Origin: Austwickia sp. | GTDB taxonomy: Bacteria > Actinomycetota > Actinomycetes > Actinomycetales > Dermatophilaceae | Direction of reading: 5' to 3' | DNA length: 64,000 nucleotides | NCBI GenBank assembly: GCA_016699675.1 | Contig: CP064985.1 | Location: 620,001-684,000 of the forward strand | Shown: one piece after another, positions 41,399 to 48,858 of the stretch | How the letters are laid out: each line of letters starts with the position of its first letter | How positions within the stretch are numbered: position 1 is the stretch's first letter | Translations under genes and position numbers: made by a program | The notes under the pieces: generated by a model | Databases searched by the model: none | Told to the model about the DNA's origin: nothing | The model's input: only the letters and a program-made list of their open reading frames with translations

Positions 41399-42194
41399 CC
41401 CGTACGCCGCGATCCTGCGCTCCCGCCTACGCAGCCAGCAGGTCTACCGCACCTCGTTCGCGTTCGACCTGGCCGCGAGCCTGCTGTTCGGGGTGATCGA
41501 GTTCTTCGAGGTGTGGATCGTGTTCCACAACGTGCGCAGCCTCGGCGGCCTGACCTTCGACCAGGTGTGCCTGCTGTTCGGGCTGTCGCACTGCGCCTAC
41601 GCCCTGAGCCAGGTCCTCGTCGGGCACGTCGACACGCTCCCGACATACCTGCGCGACGGCACCCTGGAGGCCTTCTACCTGCGCCCGCTCTCCCTCCTGG
41701 GCCAGCTCGTGACCAGCGAGATCGCGCTGCGCCGGCTGGGCTGGATGGCCGTTGGGATCGCCGCCCTCGGCTACGGGCTGGCGGTCAACCCCATCGACTG
41801 GTCGCCGGCGACCGTCGCGCTGCTGGTCATCAGTCTGGTCGCCGGGCTGGCCATCTTCTGCGGGATCTTCGTGGCCGCCGCGGCCTGCCAGTTCTTCCTC
41901 ATCGACGGGACGGAGCTGACGAACGCGTTCAGCTACGGCGGCCGGTACGCCAGCCAGCAGCCCGCCTCGATCTTCCCGCCCTATCTGGTGGGGGCGTTCG
42001 TGCTGGCGGTGCCGGTGGCGTTCGTGGGGTACGTGCCCACGCTCGCGCTGCTCGGCCTCGGCGCGCCCGCGGAGCTGCCGTGGCTGGACCCGCGCCTGGC
42101 GTGGGCGACGCCGCTGGTCGCGGCGTGGGTCTGGGTGGTGGTGGGCGGGCTGTGGCGCCTCGGCGGACGGCACTATCAGGGAGGCGGTGGCTGA
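41391..42194 (+). CDS. ABC-2 family transporter permease (COG3694-like)
   Basis: A 267-residue, six-helix permease paired with the preceding one; DTLPTYLRDGTLEAFYLRPLSLLGQ is the loop equivalent to that of its partner. The gene starts (GTG) 8 bp inside the previous one and overlaps the ATPase gene by 8 bp, so all three are translated together. The two permeases form a heterodimer in such systems. Confidence 0.87.
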   Translation: MASPYAAILRSRLRSQQVYRTSFAFDLAASLLFGVIEFFEVWIVFHNVRSLGGLTFDQVCLLFGLSHCAYALSQVLVGHVDTLPTYLRDGTLEAFYLRPLSLLGQLVTSEIALRRLGWMAVGIAALGYGLAVNPIDWSPATVALLVISLVAGLAIFCGIFVAAAACQFFLIDGTELTNAFSYGGRYASQQPASIFPPYLVGAFVLAVPVAFVGYVPTLALLGLGAPAELPWLDPRLAWATPLVAAWVWVVVGGLWRLGGRHYQGGGG

Positions 42195-43167
42195 GGTGGC
42201 AGAGCTGCCAGAACCGATCGTGGCGACGCGCGGCCTGACGCGCGAGTTCGTCCGGCGGGCACGACCGGGCATCCGCCGCGAGGTGCTCCGCGCCGTCGAC
42301 GACCTGACCCTGGCCATCGCGCCCGGTGAGGCCGTGGGCTACATCGGGGCCAACGGCGCCGGGAAGTCCACCACCATCAAGATGCTGACCGGGATCCTCA
42401 CCCCCACCGCGGGCGAGGTGCGCACCTGCGGGCTGGATCCGATGCGGCGCCGGCGCGACCTGGCCCGGCGGATCGGCGTGGTCTTCGGGCAGCGCAGCCA
42501 GCTGTGGTGGGACCTGCCGACCGGGGAGTCGTTCGCCATCCTCGGGGCGATCCACCGGCTCGGCTCGGAGCGCACCGCCGCCCGCACCGCCGAGCTGGTC
42601 GAGCGGCTGGAGCTGGCCGAGTTCCTCGGCACGCCGGTGCGGCAGCTCTCGCTGGGGCAGCGGATGCGGGCCGAGATCGCCGCGGCCCTGCTGCACTCCC
42701 CCGACCTGCTCATCCTCGATGAGCCCACGATCGGCCTCGACGTGTTGAGCAAGGCGCGGCTGCGGGAGTTCCTGGTGGCCGAGCGCACGGCGTACGGTCG
42801 CACGCTCCTGCTCACCACCCACGACATGGGCGACATCGAGCGGCTCTGCGAGCGCGTGCTGGTGGTCGACCACGGGCGGCTGGCGTACGACGGGACGCTG
42901 CCCGGCCTGGCCGCCTCCGTCGGCGCGCGGCGCGTGCTCGTCGTCGACCTGGCCGCCCCGACGCCCGACCTCGCGGGGATCGCCGGCACCGAGCACCTCG
43001 GCTCGCAGGGCGACGGGCTGCGCCAGCGGCTCGCCTTCGACGCGGCGGCCACCAGCGCGGCGGCCGTGCTCGCGGCCGTCGCCGAGCGCGCGCAGGTCCG
43101 GGACCTGTCGATCGAGGAGCCGGACATCGAAGACGTCGTACGGCGGCTGTACCTCGCCTCCCGCTGA
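42187..43167 (+). CDS. ABC-2 exporter ATP-binding protein (COG4586-like)
   Basis: A 326-residue ATPase: Walker A GANGAGKSTTIKML (about 55-68), Q-loop VVFGQRSQLWWDL, signature LSLGQRMRAEIA (about 153-164), Walker B LLILDEPTIGLD and H-loop TTHDMGD. The WWDLP segment after the Q-loop is characteristic of the COG4586 group that works with COG4587 and COG3694 permeases. About 80 extra residues follow the core. The exported compound is unknown. Confidence 0.9.
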   Translation: MAEVAELPEPIVATRGLTREFVRRARPGIRREVLRAVDDLTLAIAPGEAVGYIGANGAGKSTTIKMLTGILTPTAGEVRTCGLDPMRRRRDLARRIGVVFGQRSQLWWDLPTGESFAILGAIHRLGSERTAARTAELVERLELAEFLGTPVRQLSLGQRMRAEIAAALLHSPDLLILDEPTIGLDVLSKARLREFLVAERTAYGRTLLLTTHDMGDIERLCERVLVVDHGRLAYDGTLPGLAASVGARRVLVVDLAAPTPDLAGIAGTEHLGSQGDGLRQRLAFDAAATSAAAVLAAVAERAQVRDLSIEEPDIEDVVRRLYLASR

Positions 43168-43328
43168 TCCGCCCCACGCTGGCCGGCCGGACCCACCCTG
43201 ACAATCGCGCCGCCGGCCGCCGCAAGTTATGGAAGGCCCCGGACCGGGCGCGCCCAGAGGCTGCGCGGGACCCTGAGCGGCGATAACCTCCGAGCAAGAA
43301 TCCCCATCACACTCGTCGAGGCGTCGTC

Positions 43329-43616
43329 ATGTCCCAGGTCACCGTGTCCAATGCCCGCCGCAAGAACCGCTACGAGGCCCACGTCGAGGGCAAGCTCGCC
43401 GGCTTCGCCGAATACCGGGTCGACGGCGACCGCATCACGTTCACGCACACCGAGGTGGACTCCGCGTTCGAGGGCCGCGGCGTCGGCGGCGCGCTCGCTC
43501 GCGGCGCGCTCGACGACGTCCGGTCCGAGGGCGGGCGCTCGGTCGTGCCGCAGTGCGAGTTCATCGCGGGGTGGATCGACAAGCACCCGGACTACGCCGA
43601 CCTGCTGGCCTCCTGA
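43329..43616 (+). CDS. Short GNAT-like acetyltransferase (YjdJ-type)
   Basis: 95 residues of the compact GNAT family PF14542: FAEYRVDGDRITFTHTEVDSAFEGRGVGGALARGAL contains the acetyl-CoA loop GRGVGG, and PQCEFIAGWIDKHPDY is the conserved end. The acceptor is unknown. A TAACCT -10-like box is about 42 bp upstream and a GAGG site precedes the ATG. It converges with the argA-like gene with a 1-bp gap. Confidence 0.87.
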   Translation: MSQVTVSNARRKNRYEAHVEGKLAGFAEYRVDGDRITFTHTEVDSAFEGRGVGGALARGALDDVRSEGGRSVVPQCEFIAGWIDKHPDYADLLAS

Positions 43617-43617
43617 G

Positions 43618-44142
43618 TCACAGGATCCGCAGCATCCGGGTGTTGCCCAGGGTGTTCGGCTTGACCCGCTCCAGATCGAGGAACTCCGCCACGCCCTCGT
43701 CGTACGAACGCAGCAGCTGCGCGTAGACCTCCGGCTCCACCGCCTGCCCGTCGATGGGCCGGAAGCCATGGCTGGTGAAGAAATCCACCTCGAAGGTGAG
43801 GCAGAACACGCGCTCCACGCCGATGTCCCGCGCGTCGGCCAGCAGCCGCTCCACGATCGCCCCGCCCACCCCGCGGTGACTCGCGCTCGGCGCGACCGCC
43901 AGCGTGCGGATCTCGGCGAGGTCCTCCCACATCACGTGGAGGGCGCCACAGCCGAGGACCTCGCCGGTCGCGAGGTCGCGCGCCACCCGGAACTCGTGCA
44001 GCCCCTCGAAATAGGCAACCGCGTCCTTGGCGATGAGGATGCGGCGCTCGGCGTACGGCGCCACCAGCGCCCGAATCGCCGCGACGTCGCTCGTGCGAGG
44101 ACGGACCACCTCGATACCCGCCGTCGGCTCCGCGCTGGTCAT
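43618..44142 (-). CDS. argA: N-acetylglutamate synthase-like GNAT (amino-acid N-acetyltransferase)
   Basis: A 174-residue stand-alone GNAT resembling the mycobacterial ArgA (Rv2747), which acetylates glutamate or glutamine for arginine synthesis. Blocks: EIRTLAVAPSASHRGVGGAIVERLL (acetyl-CoA site, about 78-101), RVFCLTFEVDFFTSHGF and the Pro-less C-terminus. It lacks the kinase-like domain of E. coli ArgA, as other actinobacterial forms do. It is divergent from znuA. The symbol is by analogy. Confidence 0.8.
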   Translation of the reverse strand: MTSAEPTAGIEVVRPRTSDVAAIRALVAPYAERRILIAKDAVAYFEGLHEFRVARDLATGEVLGCGALHVMWEDLAEIRTLAVAPSASHRGVGGAIVERLLADARDIGVERVFCLTFEVDFFTSHGFRPIDGQAVEPEVYAQLLRSYDEGVAEFLDLERVKPNTLGNTRMLRIL

Positions 44143-44187
44143 CCCCCAAGCCTGCCAGACGCGGCGGGCCGCCCCCGACCATCGAAA

Positions 44188-44204
44188 ATGACAACGCTTC
44201 TCAT
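44188..44204. promoter_or_regulatory. Zur operator in front of znuA
   Basis: ATGACAACGCTTCTCAT has the form ATGA-n-AA-nnn-TT-n-TCAT, a fully symmetrical Zur/Fur-type box. It ends 6 bp before the znuA -10 box, so repressor binding would block RNA polymerase. The zur gene is the last gene of the same operon. Confidence 0.75.
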
Positions 44205-44210
44205 TCCCGT

Positions 44211-44216
44211 TAGTGT
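44211..44216 (+). promoter_or_regulatory. -10 box of the zinc operon (leaderless start)
   Basis: TAGTGT, seven bases before the znuA ATG at 44224 and directly after the Zur box. Confidence 0.55.
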
Positions 44217-44223
44217 CGTGGGC

Positions 44224-45219
44224 ATGAAACTCCGTACCGCGCCGCTCGCCGCCCTCACCCTTCTCACCCTCGCCGCGGCGAGTGCCTGCGGGTCCGGCGG
44301 GTCGGGCACGGGAAGCACCGCCGGTACGTCGTCCGGGACGGCCGCCGCGGGCGGCTCCGGCGGCTCGGGCGGCGAGAAGGTGCAGGTCGTGGCGGCGTTC
44401 TATCCGCTGCAGTACGCCGTGGAGCGCGTCGGCGGGGGCCACGTCGCCGTCACCAACCTCACCAAGCCGGGCGCCGAACCGCACGACCTGGAACTGACCC
44501 CGCAGGACGTGGCGAAGGTGACGGGCGCGAAGCTGGCCGTCTACACGAAGGGCTTCCAGCCCGCGGTCGACAAGGCCATCACGGAACAGTCGGCCAAGGG
44601 CGCGTACGACGTCAGCAAGGACGCCGACCTCGAGGCCCACGACGAGGGTGCGGGCTCGGACCACCAGCACACCCCGGGCGACGGCCACGACCACGGCTCG
44701 ACCGATCCGCACTTCTGGCTCGACCCGCAGCGCTACGCCAAGGTCGCGAAGGGCATCGCGGCCAAGCTGGGCGAGCTCGACCCGAGCCGCAAGGCCGACT
44801 ACGACAAGAACGCCGAGGGCTTCGCCAAGGACCTCACCGCGCTGGACGGCGAGTTCACGGCCGGGCTCAAGACCTGCACGAACAAGAACCTGGTGACGAG
44901 CCACGCCGCGTTCGGTTACCTGGGCGAGCGCTACGGGCTGACGCAGCAGGCCATCTCGGGCCTGTCCCCCGAGAAGGAGCCGGAGCCGGCGCGCCTCGCC
45001 GAGATCGCGGCGTTCGCCAAGAAGAACAACGTCCGGACGATCTACACCGAGACGCTGGTCAGCCCGACGATCGCCAAGACGGTCGCGGCGGAGACCGGGG
45101 CGCAGACGGCCGTGCTCGACCCGATCGAGGGCCTCTCCGACAGTTCTGCCGGCAAGGACTACCTTGAGGTGATGCGCGCGAACCTCGCGACCCTCAAGAA
45201 GGGTCAGCCCTGCCCGTGA
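44224..45219 (+). CDS. znuA: Zinc ABC transporter substrate-binding lipoprotein
   Basis: A 331-residue cluster A-I metal-binding protein that captures zinc outside the membrane. A lipoprotein signal ends at ASAC (Cys about 21). Metal-ligand type histidines are in PGAEPHDLEL (about 80), SHAAFGYL and TDPHFWLDP, with an Asp/Glu near the end. A His/Asp-rich loop (about 140-160, with DHQHTPGDGHDHG) is typical of zinc rather than manganese binders. The leaderless start follows the Zur box. It overlaps znuC by 4 bp. Confidence 0.93.
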   Translation: MKLRTAPLAALTLLTLAAASACGSGGSGTGSTAGTSSGTAAAGGSGGSGGEKVQVVAAFYPLQYAVERVGGGHVAVTNLTKPGAEPHDLELTPQDVAKVTGAKLAVYTKGFQPAVDKAITEQSAKGAYDVSKDADLEAHDEGAGSDHQHTPGDGHDHGSTDPHFWLDPQRYAKVAKGIAAKLGELDPSRKADYDKNAEGFAKDLTALDGEFTAGLKTCTNKNLVTSHAAFGYLGERYGLTQQAISGLSPEKEPEPARLAEIAAFAKKNNVRTIYTETLVSPTIAKTVAAETGAQTAVLDPIEGLSDSSAGKDYLEVMRANLATLKKGQPCP

Positions 45220-46031
45220 CGGAAGCTGACGCGTCCGGCGCGGACGTCGTGCTCGACGTACGGTCGGCGGCCTTCGGGTACGCCGGCCGTGCCGTCGTCT
45301 CGGACATCGACCTGCGGGTGACCGCCGGCGAGTCGATCGCCCTCCTCGGGCCCAACGGGTGTGGGAAATCGACGCTGGTCAAGGGCCTGCTCGGGCTGAC
45401 CGAGCACATTGCCGGCGAGGTCTGGGTGCGGGGCCGGCCACTGGCGACGCTCGGCCGCACCGACCGGATCGGGTATGTCCCGCAGCGGCACACCCTCTCG
45501 TCGTCGGTGGTGGCCACGGTCGGCGAGGTCGTGATGATCGGGCGGCTCCCGCACCTCGGCTGGTGGGGGCGGCCCGGCCGACGGGACGCCGAGATCGTCG
45601 AGGAGTCCCTGGACGCGGTGGGACTGACCGGCCTGTCCGGCACCGACGTGACCCACCTGTCCGGCGGGCAGCAGCGGCGGGTCCTCGTGGCGCGCGCCCT
45701 GGCCGCCCGGCCCCGCATCCTCGTCATGGACGAGCCGACCGCCGGGGTCGACGAGGCGAATCAGCGCATCCTGGGGGCGACCATTCGTCGGCTGACGCAG
45801 GACGGCGTCGCGGTCATCACGGTGACCCACGAGCTGGACTCCCTCGCCCCGGTGATCGGCCGCGCGATCGCGATGCGGGGCGGCCACGTCGTGGCGGACG
45901 GCCCACCCGCCGAGGTGACCGCCGGACTGGCCGCGGGCCACCATCATCACCACCTGCCGCCGCCGTTCCCGGCCGCCATCGTTCCCGCCATTCCCGTCAT
46001 CCCCGAGCTGGGCGGTCGTCGGCATGCCTGA
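45216..46031 (+). CDS. znuC: Zinc ABC transporter ATP-binding protein
   Basis: A 271-residue ABC ATPase: Walker A GPNGCGKST (about 44-52), Q-loop VPQRH, signature LSGGQQRRVLVA (about 148-159), Walker B LVMDEPTAGVD and H-loop THELD. The C-terminus has a run of five histidines (AGHHHHHL), fitting metal handling. The GTG start overlaps the znuA stop and it overlaps znuB by 8 bp. Confidence 0.93.
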   Translation: MTEADASGADVVLDVRSAAFGYAGRAVVSDIDLRVTAGESIALLGPNGCGKSTLVKGLLGLTEHIAGEVWVRGRPLATLGRTDRIGYVPQRHTLSSSVVATVGEVVMIGRLPHLGWWGRPGRRDAEIVEESLDAVGLTGLSGTDVTHLSGGQQRRVLVARALAARPRILVMDEPTAGVDEANQRILGATIRRLTQDGVAVITVTHELDSLAPVIGRAIAMRGGHVVADGPPAEVTAGLAAGHHHHHLPPPFPAAIVPAIPVIPELGGRRHA

Positions 46032-47064
46032 ACTCCTCCAGTACGACTTCATGCAGCGCGCCCTCCTGGCCGCTCTGCTGGTGGGCATCTCGGCGCCCCT
46101 CGTCGGCGTCTTCCTGGTGCAGCGCCGGCTCTCCCTCATCGGCGACGGCATCGGGCACGTGGCGCTGGCGGGCGTCGCGATCGGCGTCCTCACCGGCCAG
46201 CAGCCGATCCTGACCGCGCTGGCCCTGTCGGTGGCGTGCGCGGTGGCCATCGAGGTGGTGCGGCTGCGCGGCGGCGCCAGCGGCGACGTCGTCCTCGCGA
46301 TCATGTTCTACGGCGGCATCGCCCTCGGCGTGGTCCTGATGGCGCGGGCCCCGGCTGGCGGGGCCAGCCTCAACTCGTACCTGTTCGGGGCGATCACCAC
46401 CACGAGCGCCGGCGACCTGTGGATCTTCGTCGCGCTGGCCTGCCTCGTCGTCCTGCTCACGCTGTGGCTGCGGCCGTGGCTGTTCGCGGTAGCCAACGAC
46501 GAGGAATACTGCCGCTCGGCCGGCCACCCCGTGCTCGCGATCAACGTGCTGCTGGCCGTGCTGACGGCCGTCACCGTCGTGGTCTCCATGCGGGTCGTCG
46601 GGCTCCTGCTGATCAGCGCGCTGATGATCGTGCCGAACGCCGCCGCGCAGCCCCTGGCGCGCAGCTTCCGCGCGGGGATGGGCATCGCCGTGGCGATAGG
46701 GATGGCGTGCGCGGTGGGCGGCGTCGCGTCGTCGTACTACCTCGACACCCCCTCCGGCGGAACCATCGTCGTGGGGGCGATCGGCGTGTACGCCGTGGTC
46801 GCCGCCACGGCCGGCCTCTGGGCGCGGCTCCGCAGCCGCCGGGAACGGCATACCCTGGCTCACGAGCACGAGCACGGGCCCGGGTGCGGCCACGAGGCGA
46901 TCCCGCACGGCGACCACGTGGACTACCTCCACGACGGGCACCGGCACGCGCCGCATCACGGGCATTACGACGAACACGGGCATGTCGACGACGCGATCGT
47001 CGACCGGCACGGGACGCTGGCCATCGAGAGGCGGCGACCCCACGACGAGGTGGGCCATGGCTGA
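46024..47064 (+). CDS. znuB: Zinc ABC transporter permease with His-rich tail
   Basis: A 346-residue ABC-3 family permease with about eight membrane helices (first about 13-35; the last near 255-275). The family segment RRLSLIGDGIGHVALAGVAIG follows helix 1. The C-terminal about 70 residues form a cytoplasmic-looking, very His-rich tail (HEHEHGPGCGHE, HDGHRHAPHHGHYDEHGH), longer than in most ZnuB proteins and probably zinc-binding. It overlaps zur by 8 bp. Confidence 0.92.
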   Translation: MPELLQYDFMQRALLAALLVGISAPLVGVFLVQRRLSLIGDGIGHVALAGVAIGVLTGQQPILTALALSVACAVAIEVVRLRGGASGDVVLAIMFYGGIALGVVLMARAPAGGASLNSYLFGAITTTSAGDLWIFVALACLVVLLTLWLRPWLFAVANDEEYCRSAGHPVLAINVLLAVLTAVTVVVSMRVVGLLLISALMIVPNAAAQPLARSFRAGMGIAVAIGMACAVGGVASSYYLDTPSGGTIVVGAIGVYAVVAATAGLWARLRSRRERHTLAHEHEHGPGCGHEAIPHGDHVDYLHDGHRHAPHHGHYDEHGHVDDAIVDRHGTLAIERRRPHDEVGHG

Positions 47065-47458
47065 GGGCGAACGCCGCGGGACGCGGCAGCGGCGGGCGGT
47101 CGAGGCGACGTTGCGCCAGTCCGATGACTTCGTGTCCGCGCAGGCGTTGCACGCTCGGCTGCGGGAGTCCGGCGAGTCCATCGGGCTCGCGACGGTCTAT
47201 CGCGCGCTGGCCGGTCTCGTCGCGGACGGCCAGGCCGACATGATCCGGCGCCACGACGGGGAGGCCATCTACCGGCTCTGCTCGACGACCCGCCACCACC
47301 ACCATCTGGTCTGCCGCGACTGCGGCAAGGCCGTGGAGGTCGAGGCCCCGCAGGACGAGGCTTGGGCCCACGAGCTGGCGCAGCGGCACGGCTTCACCGA
47401 CGTGTGGCACACACTGGAGATCTTCGGCACCTGCGCGGCCTGCGTCCGCAGCGCCTGA
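47057..47458 (+). CDS. zur: Fur-family zinc uptake regulator Zur
   Basis: A 133-residue Fur-type repressor. The winged helix covers about residues 8-75 (VSAQALHARLRESGESIGLATVYRALAGLV). Metal sites are visible: a TTRHHHHLVCRDCG segment (His ligands and the first Cys pair of the structural zinc) and CAAC (about 126-129, second Cys pair). Placement as the last gene of the zinc-uptake operon and the box at 44188-44204 support Zur rather than Fur. It converges with the SMR gene. Confidence 0.92.
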   Translation: MAEGERRGTRQRRAVEATLRQSDDFVSAQALHARLRESGESIGLATVYRALAGLVADGQADMIRRHDGEAIYRLCSTTRHHHHLVCRDCGKAVEVEAPQDEAWAHELAQRHGFTDVWHTLEIFGTCAACVRSA

Positions 47459-47464
47459 GCCTCG

Positions 47465-47779
47465 TCAGGACACCAGCTTCAGGCCGACGATGCCGCACAG
47501 GATCAGGCCGATGCAGGCCATCCGCGCGACGGTCACCGGCTCGCCGAGCACGATCGCGCCGAACGCCACGGTCGTGACGGCCCCGACGCCGGTCCACACG
47601 GCGTACCCCGTTCCCACCGGAATCGTCCGTAACGCATAGGACAGGCCGCCGAGCGAGATGACCGTCCCGGCGACGAAGAGCGCCAGCACCGGGGGGCGCC
47701 GCCACCACCCGTCCTGCGCGAGGGCCGTCGCCCACATGGTCTCGAACATCCCGGCGACGATCAGAACGACCCAGCTCAT
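47465..47779 (-). CDS. SMR-family guanidinium exporter (Gdx/SugE-type)
   Basis: A 104-residue, four-helix small multidrug resistance protein. The essential membrane glutamate is Glu13 (GMFETMWATAL), and the signature PVGTGYAVWTGVGAVTT (about 53-69) is of the Gdx/SugE subtype, which exports guanidinium in exchange for protons. A guanidine-III riboswitch lies in its leader, which supports that assignment. It works as an antiparallel homodimer in known cases. It converges with zur. Confidence 0.93.
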   Translation of the reverse strand: MSWVVLIVAGMFETMWATALAQDGWWRRPPVLALFVAGTVISLGGLSYALRTIPVGTGYAVWTGVGAVTTVAFGAIVLGEPVTVARMACIGLILCGIVGLKLVS

Positions 47780-47796
47780 GGCGCACTCCCGTGCCG

Positions 47797-47836
47797 CGCC
47801 GTCGTCACGTCCGGGTACGGCGGGCCTCTCGTCCGG
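47797..47836 (-). promoter_or_regulatory. Guanidine-III (ykkC-III) riboswitch
   Basis: Read on the minus strand the leader begins CCGGACGAG, continues with GCCCGCCGTACCCGG and ends with GACGACGGCG, 17 nt before the SMR start codon. This order and the paired elements (CGCCGT with ACGGCG; CCGG with CCGG) match my recollection of the guanidine-III class, a compact pseudoknot that turns on exporter expression when guanidinium binds. The 3' strand closes next to the likely ribosome site (CGGGAG), fitting translational control. Confidence 0.8.
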
Positions 47837-47865
47837 GGCGGCCTCCGCTGCGGACCGCCGCCTTC

Positions 47866-47871
47866 AGGCTA
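47866..47871 (-). promoter_or_regulatory. -10 box of the riboswitch-SMR transcript
   Basis: TAGCCT on the minus strand. It would start the RNA near 47859, leaving a GC-rich hairpin and then the riboswitch in the leader. Confidence 0.4.
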
Positions 47872-47892
47872 GCAACGCGCCGCAGCCGAGAC

Positions 47893-48735
47893 TCAGCGCA
47901 CCGCGATCAGCGCGACGCCGATCAGTGCGAGAACCGTGCCGGCGATCTGCACGGGGCGCATTCGCTCGTGCAACAGCGCGGCCGCGAGCGCGACGGTGAC
48001 GACGGGATAGAGCGCGGCGAGCACCGTGCTCACCGACATCAGGGCCATGGTCGTGGCCACCGCCAGCAGCAGGTTGGCGCCGACGTCGGCGACGCCGAGG
48101 AAGCCGAGCACGGGCAGGTCCCGCGGGCGTATGCCGCCGACGCTCCGGTAGGCCACCGCGGCGACAGCGAACGCCGTCACGCTGGTGAGCCGCATCCCGA
48201 CGAGCGTCGCCAGGACGGAGTGCCCCGCGCCGCGCGCGAGCCCGTACATGGCCAGGCCGAAGCCGAGGGCCGCCCCCGCGGCGTACAGCACCGCCCGCCC
48301 CTTCACGTGCGGTTCCCCGGCCAGCTCCGGCCCGCTGGCCAGCACGGCCCCGACGAGCGCGACGACGATGCCGGCGACCGTCACCGGCGCGGGCCGCTCC
48401 CCCGCGAGCAGCCCCAGCGTGACCGGGATGACGGCCCCCAGCGCCGAGATGGGCGAGACGACGCCGACGGTGCCGACGGCGAGCGCCTGGTAGAAGAGCA
48501 CGAGCGCGGCAGCCCCGCACAGCCCGGCCGCGGCGGCCCAGGGCAGGGCGCCCCATTCGGTGGGCCACCCGACGACCAGCGCGACCGCCACCACGACGAC
48601 GAGGGAGATCGCCTGGGAGACGCCCACCACGGCGATCGCGGGGCGGCGCCGCGAGACCATGCCGCCCGCGAAGTCACTGATCCCGAACGAGAGCGCGGCG
48701 CCGAGCGCGAGGACGGGACCGAGGGGGGCTTCCAT
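47893..48735 (-). CDS. EamA-family (DMT superfamily) transporter
   Basis: A 280-residue protein with ten predicted helices in two EamA repeats (about 1-135 and 145-275), a drug/metabolite transporter fold. Such proteins often export metabolites or amino acids; the substrate is not predictable. A TAGGCT -10 box lies nine bases before the ATG, so the leader is nearly absent. A strong hairpin separates it from clpC upstream. Confidence 0.88.
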   Translation of the reverse strand: MEAPLGPVLALGAALSFGISDFAGGMVSRRRPAIAVVGVSQAISLVVVVAVALVVGWPTEWGALPWAAAAGLCGAAALVLFYQALAVGTVGVVSPISALGAVIPVTLGLLAGERPAPVTVAGIVVALVGAVLASGPELAGEPHVKGRAVLYAAGAALGFGLAMYGLARGAGHSVLATLVGMRLTSVTAFAVAAVAYRSVGGIRPRDLPVLGFLGVADVGANLLLAVATTMALMSVSTVLAALYPVVTVALAAALLHERMRPVQIAGTVLALIGVALIAVR

Positions 48736-48753
48736 GACCGGGCCAGCCTAACG

Positions 48754-48796
48754 CCGGCGGCCGGTCACCCCCCGAGGGGAGGTGACCGGCCGCCGG
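48754..48796. terminator. Strong hairpin, probable clpC terminator
   Basis: A perfect 16-bp inverted repeat: CCGGCGGCCGGTCACC (48754-48769) pairs with 48781-48796, and an inner CCCC/GGGG pair tightens the loop. It lies between the clpC stop and the EamA promoter. No U-tract follows, as is common for actinobacterial terminators. Confidence 0.7.
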
Positions 48797-48858
48797 TTCA
48801 TCGTTCGACTCAGCCTCGGGTCAGTGCGCAAAGAGACACCGCGTCGCGAGTCACTGCG

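Noticed and set aside
47780..47892. Guanidine-I or guanidine-II riboswitch instead of guanidine-III
   Set aside because: There are no paired ACGR-loop hairpins and no guanidine-I core; the compact pseudoknot order fits class III better.
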